IMG/VR virus record: IMGVR_UViG_3300004369_000001
Coordinates: 1-64,000 of that record
Direction: 5' to 3' (one strand)
Length of the DNA: 64,000 bases
From: a virus
Position numbers and translations under genes: made by a program. The notes beneath the pieces were generated by a model that searched no databases, was not told the origin of the DNA, and saw nothing but the letters and a program-made list of their open reading frames with translations. This document shows, piece by piece, positions 39,522 through 47,035 of this stretch. Position 1 is the first letter of the stretch. Every line of letters begins with the position of its first letter.

Positions 39522-39522
39522 G

Positions 39523-39699
39523 TCAAAAAAGGTTGAGTTGGTCTTCTAGATTTTTCCACGTTGGTGGATGGAAGTTGCAATATTCATTGAATGTAATTTT
39601 CATTTCTTTGTGGCTCAAACCACAATGGGATGCTGCTTTGGGCAAATTCCATTTTGCTTCAAAGAGCATCTCCATCGACTTACGGGTTTCTGGTCTCAT
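39523..39699 (-). CDS. Small helix-turn-helix-like protein
   Basis: 58 aa, beginning MRPETRKSMEMLFEAKWNLP. The stretch AKWNLPKAASHCGLSHKEMK has the spacing of a helix-turn-helix, followed by ITFNEYCNFHPPTW. It lies between a 48-aa basic protein (stop directly followed by this ATG) and the 175-aa gene, in a tightly coupled group. DNA binding is inferred only from pattern; it could be a small structural or regulatory protein conserved in cyanophages. Confidence 0.7.
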   Translation of the reverse strand: MRPETRKSMEMLFEAKWNLPKAASHCGLSHKEMKITFNEYCNFHPPTWKNLEDQLNLF

Positions 39700-39846
39700 T
39701 TAGCGCCCTTGACCACGATAACGTTTTTTACGTCCATTGCGTGACGATGCTCCAAGGTGAGTATTCTTGCTGCGACCTTGACGAGTCTTCTTCGGGGGAC
39801 CTTCGGTGTAATTGGATCGAACCAGTCCGACTTTTGCTTTTGCCAT
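39700..39846 (-). CDS. Small basic conserved cyanophage protein
   Basis: 48 aa, MAKAKVGLVRSNYTEGPPKK at the N-terminus, then very rich in K, R, S and G (KKRYRGQGR at the end). This short basic protein is, to my knowledge, recurrent in T4-like cyanophages near the gp25/gp6 cluster. The charge suggests nucleic-acid or protein-complex binding. The stop codon TAA is immediately followed by the next ATG. It starts 31 bases after the PAAR gene. Confidence 0.7.
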   Translation of the reverse strand: MAKAKVGLVRSNYTEGPPKKTRQGRSKNTHLGASSRNGRKKRYRGQGR

Positions 39847-39877
39847 GAGTGACCTCAAACTACCTTGTAATTATACA

Positions 39878-40408
39878 TCATCCAGACCAGACTGTCATCG
39901 ACCCATATGCAACAACACTGCTGCAGGGATATGACCATCCTGGGAATCCAACGCCCAATGGATCAAGAATTCTTATCACAAGCCTCTTCAGGGCAAACGT
40001 GAAGAGAGTGGTCGGATATGCCGTCCTAGAGTGTCCAACGCCCTTATCCTCTAGAGTTAGCACAGAGCATGGAATAGGGGTCGGCACGGGGCACACAGCG
40101 TTGCCACAGGGGCACATATAGATGATAATGTTAGTGCAGGTGCTCGGGTGTGGAATAAACTTATCTCCTGCCAGCATGATTGGGAATCCATGCACCAAAA
40201 CAGTTGCCCTATCTGGTGTGATTGGGAAAATCGGTATTAGATTCAAAGGTGGCCACCAACAGGAATATTCTTTGATACGAATAGTCCTAGGTTTTGGTGG
40301 TGTCTTACATGGTTGAGTGCTATGGACCACAGGAGGCAAACACAATCCGTGTCCTGAGCAAGGAAGACCATTTAATGCTGCAACTGGTTTTACTAATCCG
40401 AATGGCAT
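39878..40408 (-). CDS. PAAR-like tail spike-tip protein
   Basis: 176 aa starting MPFGLVKPVAALNGLPCSGHG. It carries PAAR-type repeats: VLVHGFPIMLAGDKFIPHPS, MCPCGNAVCPVPTPIPC and ALKRLVIRILDPLGVG. PAAR proteins form the sharp tip of the T4-type spike (gp5.4 on gp5) and commonly bind a metal; several Cys and His residues here could do so. I choose the ATG at 40408 because it overlaps the preceding stop (TAATG). The antisense strand is also open here, but this frame carries the family signature and coupling. Confidence 0.75.
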   Translation of the reverse strand: MPFGLVKPVAALNGLPCSGHGLCLPPVVHSTQPCKTPPKPRTIRIKEYSCWWPPLNLIPIFPITPDRATVLVHGFPIMLAGDKFIPHPSTCTNIIIYMCPCGNAVCPVPTPIPCSVLTLEDKGVGHSRTAYPTTLFTFALKRLVIRILDPLGVGFPGWSYPCSSVVAYGSMTVWSG

Positions 40409-43400
40409 TAGGTTACTCCCTCCAATGATCTGCCAATGTCGTATGGATACTGATCTTGACATTCATCGAAATATGGATTGCCCAAATTTCGGATTGTCTT
40501 ACTAAGTGCAGTTGTACCACCCGACAAATAATTCAAAACTTTGAATGTGCCCGAATATGGACCCATCTTCATTCTATATTTACCTTGGGTGATCCTACTA
40601 GGGTCAATAGCGATGGAAACGTCCGCAACACTCTCCAATGCAATACATCCATTACACAATCCAGTGCCACTGTTGTCTTGCTGAGAGAAGAAGAGCGAAT
40701 ATGGAGTCGCTGAAGTTGGTGGAGTGATTTCGTAGTAAGTTAGACCAGGAAGACCATTACCATTTGCGTCATAACCACAAAATACGTCCAAAGGACCATC
40801 TGTATTAGATCCCTTCCTCACATAGCGGTCCCAGCAGTCCTCAGGGATGCCTAGAGGGTCTGTAGGACACTCATTATCGTTAACACGGATAGAAGTGTAG
40901 ACTGCGCTGTCCTGCTCCTCCACAAAACCTTCTTCATCGGCAAGTGGATCTGCGGGATTGTAAGAATATGTGGTCCAGAATCCATAAGTGGAGTTTGGAG
41001 TATATTCGACGTTATCTCCCAGCCAAAGTTGGAATTGCTCGAATTCTGTGAAATTACTGCGATTATAGTCAAACGTATTTTCATCAGATCCCGTTGGGAC
41101 GAAAATTAGGTCATTGTTGTTGTTTGGATCACGATAGCAACGACCTGAGACAGTTCCACGACTACAATTCCAAGTTTTTGTGCCACCAGACACTTTTCTA
41201 CGCTCAGTCAAGCGTGGTTTCGGTAAGCCATTCAAAAATTCCATAAATTGCTGACCCTGAGATCCAGTTGTGGTCCCTTCAATGCTCAAATTGACTTGGA
41301 ATTGCGCTTCCTCGTCTTTTGGCGCACAATATTTGTATGGGAGGTAACCAAAAGCGACTGTTTTGCCATATGTGCGTGATTCTTCGTCTTCATCCGCTGC
41401 CATATAGGCACATGGCATCTGAAACCACTTCTTGATATTGTAAATAATCGGTTGAGCGACGTAAATGCAGCGATTTCCGCCAAAAGCACCATACAAACCG
41501 TTGAAAGCATCGGTAGTTTTCTCTGCTGTCTGAATATCTTGCTGAATTTCCGAGTGATACTTGCTCTGATATTCAGCAACGCCAGAATTTACATTCAAAA
41601 CGTCAAACATTCCGCTTGGAGGGAAGGCTTTTGTCAATGGCATCCCCATTGTGATGTCAATACAGTCAGCAGGGAGTGCTTGGCAGAAAGCAAATTGACC
41701 ATCTGGGTCAACTTCCGCCAATTCCATGTATGTGATTGGAATATTTGTCTTATTCCCCTCAGTCAAAACGCCAAAACTCTGCTTAATAATGTCTTGGAAG
41801 GGTGTCATGTCCTTTCCAAGCGTATCTGAGTCCAACATCCCACTCAAAGCATCGGGTTGTTTGCGAATACTCTCGTTATCGAGCTTAGATTCTGCCTCAA
41901 CTTGCAATCCTTGCTCGGCAATATAGACAACTGGCGGGTTTTGGGGGTCATAACCACTGCCACGATTGGTAATTGTGACCTTTCTGATGATTCCCGAGGG
42001 AGAAATGTCCGTGATTTTCGCTTCTGCTGCTTTATATTGCAAAACTGTGTCAAATTCACGCGATCTTTTGTTATAACCTTGCGCTACTTTGTTAAGAACT
42101 CGTCTCTGTTGGGCAGATCCAGTGCGATTTGTCTCCAATTGTGGGAATTGATTGATGTTTTCCTCGTATTGTGACTTGAATCCACGCCTAACTCCCTCTG
42201 CAGTGTCTTGTGCAGAGAATTCTTCGAGGATTTGTGGGTCGGAAATGACGATTTGGGGGTTGATATACCCCACTCCACCGTTGATGATGCTGATTTCTAC
42301 CACTTCACCCTGGGTATTGACCACTGCTTCTGCCTCAGCAAGGTCCAAAGTGCGGGTTGGTATCAATGCTTGAGGGTCAATCTTGACTTTATAGTATTGA
42401 ATATTCTTCTCAAACTCGTAAACACCCCAAAATGCGACCTTATCTGCGATGCCATACCCTGCCAAGACCACTGCAGTAGCACCATCTGCCGCAGTAATCG
42501 CCTGTTCGTAGGTAAATTTGTTGCCATCTACACCTTCATAGCGCGATAGGTCCATATAACCGCACTTCATTTTGTCTCCAAAGTAGAAAACGCGGTTGAT
42601 CAACCACCCTTGGAAGATCTCACCCTTCTTAAAACTACCCGAAGATGAGGTATAGCGGAAAAAGATACGCCTATCATTAGTGCCAGCAGTGGAAAATGAC
42701 TCCTCTAGACCACTACCCCCAGGTCCTTCCAGGGTAATCTTGGACTTTGTAGTCTTCCATGCATCTTCTCTGATCTGATAGAAGTGCGAATAGAATTCGG
42801 TATTGGGTATGCAGCAAGGATATGACTTTCCAGCCCCCCCAGTGCCTTCTGTGGTGCAAGTTGCGTTTGGACAACATGCTCTATCACTCAATTCATACTG
42901 AATGCCAAAGATCGGACCATTCCAGGGGTAGGTTGTGTCATACAGGTAATACATGAATTGGGAGTCATACCCATATTGAAACCCTAGGAATCGTGGCACA
43001 GCACCCTTGATGGCACCATTCAGACCATACAACCACTCGAAACGTGCTTCTTCATTGAGAATGGTAACACCAGATCCACCACCTTCAACGTTATCATTCA
43101 ATGGCCATCCATATCCATCGACAGCAGGGACACCAATGTCACTATTTCTGCGATATCTGAGGTATGAGTAGGTAGTAGTATTCCATGCATACCACCCAGA
43201 CTTGTCAATACACTGCCCTGTAGGACCAATCTTACCAATATCGATAATTCTCTTACTGCCTGCATCAGGTGCGTCACCACCAAAAACATAGCAGAGGATA
43301 CCCTGATACTCATATTCGCCATTCATGGCGTCTTTGGGGGCGATAGGACCGCCACTCAGGTTGACTTCGCCAGCAGGTGTGGTGGTATAGAAGTTGTCAG

Positions 43401-44028
43401 ACTCGGGTGTGCCGCTATGAATGACGTTATCTTTGAAATAGTGATACAGTGGTTGGATAGATTCACCACTCCCTAGGTAGTCTGCTGCAGCACCAGGAGT
43501 CGTAAACACATATCCCAACTTTGAGACATATCGATACGGCGCATCATTGTCACTTGCAGGGGGTGTAGCAGATAATGTAAGAATCGAATCATCATTATTT
43601 CTACCTCTGTAATGAGAATACAGCGGCACCGATCCTTGGACTTGTGTCCTCATAATAAAAAACACAGGAATATCGCCCTGTCTAGGCTCAGGGTTATATC
43701 CTCTTAAAACTTTACGCCACGATTCATCATCACCGACAGCATCTTCTTGTCTTAACTGATCTCGGTGTGTGTATTTGTGATCGTATTTTGCTCCACGATA
43801 CCAACGATATATTGGTTGTCTCTCGAATTCGCAATTATCTACACAGGTAGCCTCTTCATCGCCAATGTAATGCACATTATCTCTGCCAAGCGGCATCGAC
43901 CCAGGACCCTCGTCGAGGAAGGAGAGAGTGTATTCTGACCCATCGTAGTCAAACATAGGTCTCTCATAATCTTCCCCATCGATCGGGTTTGGGAAACTGC
44001 GACCTGTTTCAAGAATAAAGGCGGGCAT
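40408..44028 (-). CDS. Large tail/adsorption protein (VrlC-like position)
   Basis: 1206 aa. The first 260 residues contain repeats of the pattern PLYSHYRGR..., PLYHYFKDN...NFYTTTPAGE and YEYQGILCYVF, resembling DUF5648-type beta-propeller or lectin-like repeats. Further on are Gly-rich GGVGYINPQIVI and GSGYDPQNPPVVYI units shared with other structural proteins here, and a Cys-rich section near residue 390. It lies upstream of the PAAR gene and gp25. Cyanophages often have a large protein annotated VrlC in this neighbourhood; I cannot verify homology. An ACTAAATA late-promoter variant and GGAAG precede the ATG. Inferred virion protein, possibly carbohydrate-binding. Confidence 0.75.
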   Translation of the reverse strand: MPAFILETGRSFPNPIDGEDYERPMFDYDGSEYTLSFLDEGPGSMPLGRDNVHYIGDEEATCVDNCEFERQPIYRWYRGAKYDHKYTHRDQLRQEDAVGDDESWRKVLRGYNPEPRQGDIPVFFIMRTQVQGSVPLYSHYRGRNNDDSILTLSATPPASDNDAPYRYVSKLGYVFTTPGAAADYLGSGESIQPLYHYFKDNVIHSGTPESDNFYTTTPAGEVNLSGGPIAPKDAMNGEYEYQGILCYVFGGDAPDAGSKRIIDIGKIGPTGQCIDKSGWYAWNTTTYSYLRYRRNSDIGVPAVDGYGWPLNDNVEGGGSGVTILNEEARFEWLYGLNGAIKGAVPRFLGFQYGYDSQFMYYLYDTTYPWNGPIFGIQYELSDRACCPNATCTTEGTGGAGKSYPCCIPNTEFYSHFYQIREDAWKTTKSKITLEGPGGSGLEESFSTAGTNDRRIFFRYTSSSGSFKKGEIFQGWLINRVFYFGDKMKCGYMDLSRYEGVDGNKFTYEQAITAADGATAVVLAGYGIADKVAFWGVYEFEKNIQYYKVKIDPQALIPTRTLDLAEAEAVVNTQGEVVEISIINGGVGYINPQIVISDPQILEEFSAQDTAEGVRRGFKSQYEENINQFPQLETNRTGSAQQRRVLNKVAQGYNKRSREFDTVLQYKAAEAKITDISPSGIIRKVTITNRGSGYDPQNPPVVYIAEQGLQVEAESKLDNESIRKQPDALSGMLDSDTLGKDMTPFQDIIKQSFGVLTEGNKTNIPITYMELAEVDPDGQFAFCQALPADCIDITMGMPLTKAFPPSGMFDVLNVNSGVAEYQSKYHSEIQQDIQTAEKTTDAFNGLYGAFGGNRCIYVAQPIIYNIKKWFQMPCAYMAADEDEESRTYGKTVAFGYLPYKYCAPKDEEAQFQVNLSIEGTTTGSQGQQFMEFLNGLPKPRLTERRKVSGGTKTWNCSRGTVSGRCYRDPNNNNDLIFVPTGSDENTFDYNRSNFTEFEQFQLWLGDNVEYTPNSTYGFWTTYSYNPADPLADEEGFVEEQDSAVYTSIRVNDNECPTDPLGIPEDCWDRYVRKGSNTDGPLDVFCGYDANGNGLPGLTYYEITPPTSATPYSLFFSQQDNSGTGLCNGCIALESVADVSIAIDPSRITQGKYRMKMGPYSGTFKVLNYLSGGTTALSKTIRNLGNPYFDECQDQYPYDIGRSLEGVT

Positions 44029-44033
44029 TCAAT

Positions 44034-44315
44034 TTATTGAGCTTCCAGTTTATTTAGTCGCTCATACAGATCATCAAAGATCTGTTTCATGTTGAGATAT
44101 TCGTCCGCCCCTTGAGGTTTATACTGAATCATATCCGCCGAAGGCGGAGGGAGTTTCTGTAAAGCACCTTCACATATCGCCACTCGCTTGGATAGATTCT
44201 CAATTGCCTTGCCCACCTGTGTTAACAGATACGCTAACTGATCAGTATCACTCATATCTGGGGTGATGACAACCCCATCTGGGGTGGAGGATGTGTTATA
44301 GTTGATAGGATTCAT
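44034..44315 (-). CDS. Small coiled-coil protein, hypothetical structural
   Basis: 93 aa. The region QLAYLLTQVGKAIENLSKR and the C-terminal IFDDLYERLNKLEAQ are amphipathic helices suited to coiled coils, separated by a Pro-rich stretch (LQKLPPPSAD). Located 5 bases before the 1206-aa gene, it is probably co-expressed with it and may be a virion or assembly protein. No family recognised. Confidence 0.7.
   Translation of the reverse strand: MNPINYNTSSTPDGVVITPDMSDTDQLAYLLTQVGKAIENLSKRVAICEGALQKLPPPSADMIQYKPQGADEYLNMKQIFDDLYERLNKLEAQ
44051..44058 (-). promoter_or_regulatory. Late-promoter variant ACTAAATA
   Basis: The minus strand reads ACTAAATAAACTGGAAGC, ending 23 bases before the ATG at 44028. 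It matches the CTAAATA sequence seen at the same distance before three other genes and is followed by a Shine-Dalgarno-like GGAAG. Confidence 0.45.
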
Positions 44316-44355
44316 AGATGCTCAACGCGGTTTTGGTTTTTCGCGGTTTTTGAAA

Positions 44356-44526
44356 TTACTCAGATTCCTCAACCTTCTTAATGCAGATCGACCCATCGAT
44401 CTCCTCTGTGTATTCTAAAAGATCCCCTTCGACCCATCCAGTCTCGTCAAGTAACTCTTCGGGTAGGGTGATGAAACATTCTCCATGCTCATCTTCTTCC
44501 ACTGGGATTGTGTATCTTTTACTCAT
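44356..44526 (-). CDS. SpoVT/AbrB-like small DNA-binding protein
   Basis: 56 aa starting MSKRYTIPVEEDEHGECFIT. The pattern ITLPEELLDETGWVEGDLLE...IDGSICIKKV fits the swapped-hairpin AbrB/MazE fold, which binds DNA as a dimer as a transition-state regulator or antitoxin. No toxin gene is adjacent. An in-frame ATG seven codons upstream (44547) would add a poorly conserved-looking leader, so I use the second one; neither has a clear ribosome-binding site. As the gene closest to the start of the late module it may be a transcription regulator; this is inference. Confidence 0.7.
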   Translation of the reverse strand: MSKRYTIPVEEDEHGECFITLPEELLDETGWVEGDLLEYTEEIDGSICIKKVEESE

Positions 44527-44600
44527 AGGTTTTGCAATACCTGTCATGTGTATGTAGACAAAACAATATTTGACAAAATTGCAAATACTGTATGAGTGGG

Positions 44601-44759
44601 TTACTTACCCCTGAAGCGTGTTACAAGTGCCTTGTAGGCGATCCTGAGAGTCTCTGAGAGGGTTATTGAAATATATTCTATTTGCTCTCTTGGCGTGACT
44701 CTGAGGGGAGTTTTTATACCCTCAAAATTTTTTTCAGAGGGGGGGACCCGTAGTTTCAT
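44601..44759 (-). CDS. Possible 52-aa basic protein in the 44527-44871 gap
   Basis: A complete minus-strand frame, MKLRVPPSEKNFEGIKTPLR at its N-terminus and ending VTRFRGK, with an amphipathic helix between (REQIEYISITLSETL). Composition is protein-like, but there is no Shine-Dalgarno sequence and I do not recognise a family. It is the only plausible gene in this 345-base interval. The rest of the interval (44760-44871) holds AT-rich sequence with TATATT and TATAGC hexamers that could be promoters, and several CTCTGAGAG-like motifs. Confidence 0.35.
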   Translation of the reverse strand: MKLRVPPSEKNFEGIKTPLRVTPREQIEYISITLSETLRIAYKALVTRFRGK

Positions 44760-44871
44760 TTTGATAATATGGGGAGATACATCGAGGTCGATGCTATACT
44801 TTTGTAGGTTAGGGACTTATGCGTTTTTAATATACACCATCACCCCCAAGAATACACTGCTCTCAGAGTAA

Positions 44872-45093
44872 CTAATAGTCCCCAACATGCACATCATAGC
44901 ATAACCCTTCAGTGATGCAATAATCACAGAATTGTTGATACTGTGTGAGGTAATCATCAAGGTCCAGGTCTATTAACTGTTGTGCTAATTCGACTTGCTC
45001 TTGTGGTGGTAATTGTCCCTCATCGTATAGATCAAGGAGCGTCTCTAGACTATCAGGAATAGAGGCGATCTTGCTGCCGTAGGTGTCACTCAT
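44872..45093 (-). CDS. Small acidic conserved phage protein
   Basis: 73 aa, very acidic. Its features are the N-terminus MSDTYGSKIASIPDSLETLL, then PPQEQVELAQQLIDLDL and a C-terminal CDYCITEGLCYDVHVGDY with three Cys. I believe this is a family of short proteins widespread in marine cyanophages, with no assigned function. The ATG overlaps the stop of the 55-aa gene (ATGA), placing it last in the four-gene operon that starts at 45567. Confidence 0.75.
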   Translation of the reverse strand: MSDTYGSKIASIPDSLETLLDLYDEGQLPPQEQVELAQQLIDLDLDDYLTQYQQFCDYCITEGLCYDVHVGDY

Positions 45094-45257
45094 GCGCCTG
45101 AGAATTGCTTTGCATCATTGATAGCGAGTTGCTGTGATTTGAATGGACCATACTTAGGACAACCATCGTAATTGTATGCCCAAAAGTATTTCCCACTCTT
45201 CTCCCATACTCTTATATCAACAGGAGGAATTGTTTGGAGTTGGATAGTATTACTCAC
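45090..45257 (-). CDS. 55-aa hypothetical protein, GTG start
   Basis: The sequence SNTIQLQTIPPVDIRVWEKS continues with GKYFWAYNYDGCPKYGPF and KSQQLAINDAKQ. The GTG start at 45257 is supported by AGGAGA at proper spacing and by overlap with the preceding gene's stop (TGA at 45254). The stop overlaps the next ATG. The aromatic-rich fold with one Cys suggests a small beta-type domain. Function unknown. Confidence 0.75.
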   Translation of the reverse strand: MSNTIQLQTIPPVDIRVWEKSGKYFWAYNYDGCPKYGPFKSQQLAINDAKQFSGA

Positions 45258-45379
45258 GACCAGTCTCCTCTAATGTCCTCTGAGAATTCAGGTCCTTCAC
45301 TATCATCATAGAGGTCTAGATCGTCCTCTGTTTCTTCACTCAGAAACTCGTCAATCCAATCGGTGTTAGGATCAATCAT
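45254..45379 (-). CDS. 41-aa acidic micro-protein
   Basis: MIDPNTDWIDEFLSEETEDD at the N-terminus, with more than one third Asp/Glu overall. The ATG overlaps the stop of the upstream basic protein (ATGA) and its stop overlaps the next gene, so it is embedded in a coupled operon. Such acidic micro-proteins can act as DNA mimics or inhibitors, but nothing here proves that. Confidence 0.6.
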   Translation of the reverse strand: MIDPNTDWIDEFLSEETEDDLDLYDDSEGPEFSEDIRGDWS

Positions 45380-45567
45380 GACTCGTAGTCTCCCTGGGCG
45401 TAATCATCAACAGAATTCTTTCGTTGATACTTACCTGTGGAAAAGTCTGTGGAAAACTCATCATAATTGGTGGAGGATTTCTTACTATTACCCCACTGTC
45501 TTTTCTCTCGAATACTCTTAGGTCTCCGAGAGTTGTAAGGATCATTGCGTTTGTAAGTGCGTCCCAT
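45376..45567 (-). CDS. Small basic hydrophilic protein, hypothetical
   Basis: 63 aa, MGRTYKRNDPYNSRRPKSIR at the N-terminus, rich in K, R, S, N and Y and probably disordered. First gene of a four-gene coupled operon served by the sigma70-type promoter at 45607-45635. Two TTTTCCACA nonamers lie within its codons (45436-45456), encoding the repeated FSTDFSTG. The following gene encodes a very acidic micro-protein, so the pair could interact. Function unknown. Confidence 0.7.
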   Translation of the reverse strand: MGRTYKRNDPYNSRRPKSIREKRQWGNSKKSSTNYDEFSTDFSTGKYQRKNSVDDYAQGDYES

Positions 45568-45816
45568 TAGTTATGTTTAAGAGGGTTTGAGTGAGTTACA
45601 AATAAGAGGATAAGTCTTATCTGAGTTATTGTCAAGTGGTCTGTGAGGGTTTGTGTAGTGTCCTCTGAGATCTTGCGAGATCTGAGTTGATGTGTTACAG
45701 TCCGAGGTAACTAAAAGATCACACATTTCTCGGAGTATTTAACACAAACATATGTTTTTTAAGGTATTTAGTTTTCCACATGTTTTTCCACAGGTTATAA
45801 AGATATCTGTGGAAAA
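45436..45816 (-). repeat. Cluster of five TTTTCCACA nonamers (DnaA-box-like)
   Basis: Exact TTTTCCACA occurs at 45436-45444 and 45448-45456 (minus), 45772-45780 and 45784-45792 (plus) and 45808-45816 (minus); a sixth copy is at 46394-46402. TTTTCCACA is the DnaA-box form reported for cyanobacterial oriC. The three intergenic copies make an inverted arrangement around AT-rich DNA. The 267-base interval 45568-45834 has no gene; it holds these boxes, an ACTAAATA (45764-45771) and the promoter at 45607-45635. Confidence 0.55.
45607..45635 (-). promoter_or_regulatory. Sigma70-type promoter with palindromic operator
   Basis: On the minus strand TTGACA (45635-45630), a 17-base spacer and TATCCT (45612-45607) form a near-consensus bacterial promoter, 40 bases before the ATG at 45567. 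The perfect palindrome GATAAG-T-CTTATC at 45609-45621 overlaps the -10 box and spacer, a natural operator position. The host RNA polymerase would recognise it, so the 45567-44872 operon is likely early. Confidence 0.65.
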
Positions 45817-45834
45817 CTACGCGGAGAGTATCAT

Positions 45835-46458
45835 TTAGATGGGCACAAAGTTAACAGTGAGAGTGATACGATTAGGCGTAGCATTGCCTTCATAACCATG
45901 TGTAATCATGCTTGGATAGATTATAACATCACCTTCTTCCATAGGTGTTGTTGCTTCCGTAAGATTATAGGGAGAGTAACCTTTAGATGGAAATTGCATG
46001 ACTGGGTAATAGTTTGATGTGACATTACGTCTAAACTTTACAGGTGCATGTCCTTTCTCGTAGTTAATTAAAACGGTGGCAGAATACAAACAATTAGAGT
46101 GCTCATGTGGTGCATACAATGCTCCTTCACCTGCCATCTCTAAGTATGCTTCACTGATGGCAAGATTGACATCATAATTGTATGTCTGAGTATTGAAAAG
46201 ATTAGCAATTTCGATTAACTGTTGGGACAGTAATGGGGATTGCTCAATACACTCATTGCGTGATCCAATTTGTTTTACATTATGAGAGATTGACTCTCTT
46301 CCAGTTTCATCAACTAACTTAACTTTGTTGATGTAAGTGTAGATTTCATTTCGGAGGGCAGGATAATCTTTGAGAGCATATCGTCCTACAGGTTGTGGAA
46401 AAAGACCATAAATCTCCTGTGTTACTGTATCCTCTAGATTGTCAGATAAGTTAGTCAT
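45835..46458 (-). CDS. Fe(II)/2-oxoglutarate dioxygenase
   Basis: 207 aa, resembling the putative 2OG-Fe(II) oxygenase family TIGR02466. Candidate iron ligands are in APHEHSNCLYSATVLINYE and the distal His in YPSMITHGYEG, with Arg in NRITLTVNF binding 2-oxoglutarate. Substrate unknown. It lies outside the main oxygenase island, directly downstream of a 70-aa gene whose 3' end contains a possible promoter (TTGACT ... TAAAAT). In T4-like cyanophages such oxygenases are common auxiliary genes. Confidence 0.75.
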   Translation of the reverse strand: MTNLSDNLEDTVTQEIYGLFPQPVGRYALKDYPALRNEIYTYINKVKLVDETGRESISHNVKQIGSRNECIEQSPLLSQQLIEIANLFNTQTYNYDVNLAISEAYLEMAGEGALYAPHEHSNCLYSATVLINYEKGHAPVKFRRNVTSNYYPVMQFPSKGYSPYNLTEATTPMEEGDVIIYPSMITHGYEGNATPNRITLTVNFVPI

Positions 46459-46484
46459 TTGGGGCGGAGTTGTGTAATACTATT

Positions 46485-46697
46485 TTATACGAGCACATGG
46501 CGATAGTCAATAGTTTTGATGCACCAACCTGATGCACATGTGATCTCTTCAATTAGATCATCTTCATCATCTGCCTCCCAGATTGTTGTAATATACTCTT
46601 CACGAAGTTTCTCCTCCGTGCGTCGTTGATTCCATCGTCCTCCATCATCAGAATCAAGAGAACAATCAAACTCAATGTCAGTAACTTGGAATTGCAT
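46485..46697 (-). CDS. Small conserved phage protein
   Basis: 70 aa, MQFQVTDIEFDCSLDSDDGG at the N-terminus, with WEADDEDDLIEEITCASGWC in the middle and KTIDYRHVL at the end. This family is, to my knowledge, common in cyanophages and other marine phages and has no assigned function. The stop codon TAA is part of a TATAAAAT sequence that may be the -10 element for the oxygenase gene downstream. Confidence 0.75.
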   Translation of the reverse strand: MQFQVTDIEFDCSLDSDDGGRWNQRRTEEKLREEYITTIWEADDEDDLIEEITCASGWCIKTIDYRHVLV

Positions 46698-46702
46698 TGT
46701 TG

Positions 46703-46876
46703 TTAAACAGTAGCAGGGGCGAGAGTAACAGTAACGCGGTGAAGATTTAATCCTGCGAGTTGCTCACCTACACGTTTGCAAATTACATCAGTGGGATTCT
46801 TTAGGCGAGTCTTTTCATACCAAATTGTGCGACATTGATCGTAGGTTTCAACTTCAATACGAACGGTTTGAGTCAT
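46703..46876 (-). CDS. 57-aa hypothetical protein
   Basis: MTQTVRIEVETYDQCRTIWY at the N-terminus, then CKRVGEQLAGLNLHRVTVTL. The alternating strand-helix pattern suggests a small alpha/beta fold. The ATG overlaps the stop of the 52-aa membrane protein (ATGA). No family recognised. Confidence 0.65.
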   Translation of the reverse strand: MTQTVRIEVETYDQCRTIWYEKTRLKNPTDVICKRVGEQLAGLNLHRVTVTLAPATV

Positions 46877-47031
46877 TTTGCAGTGCGTTGAATGAGATCA
46901 GCAGTGAGATGAAGTGCTTCGCCTGTGTTATATCTTACACCAGGAAAGAGAAAGAAGGCAACAACAAAGATCAGACCAATAAGTTTCATTTTGTTGGGTG
47001 ATTTGAAGGTCAGATACTTACGTCGTGCCAT
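46873..47031 (-). CDS. 52-aa single-pass membrane protein
   Basis: A basic N-terminus (MARRKYLTFKSPNKMK) followed by one transmembrane segment, LIGLIFVVAFFLFPGV, and a polar tail. The start at 47031 is 4 bases after the previous stop; an alternative ATG at codon 15 would give 38 aa. Neither has a strong Shine-Dalgarno sequence. The stop overlaps the next ATG. Likely an inner- or thylakoid-membrane micro-protein of unknown role. Confidence 0.6.
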   Translation of the reverse strand: MARRKYLTFKSPNKMKLIGLIFVVAFFLFPGVRYNTGEALHLTADLIQRTAK

Positions 47032-47035
47032 TCAA

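Noticed and set aside
39849-40505. Plus-strand open frames opposite the PAAR gene
   Set aside because: The minus-strand frame shows PAAR repeats and TAATG coupling to the upstream gene; the plus frames show neither.
44702-44733. Terminator-like TGAGGG...CCCTCA followed by a T-run on the plus strand
   Set aside because: No plus-strand gene precedes it, the loop is long (11 bases), and it falls within the possible 52-aa frame.
44527-44871. Possible tRNA or other structured RNA in the gap
   Set aside because: I found no cloverleaf pattern, anticodon arm or T-loop consensus (GGTTCGAATCC-like) on either strand here or elsewhere in the window.
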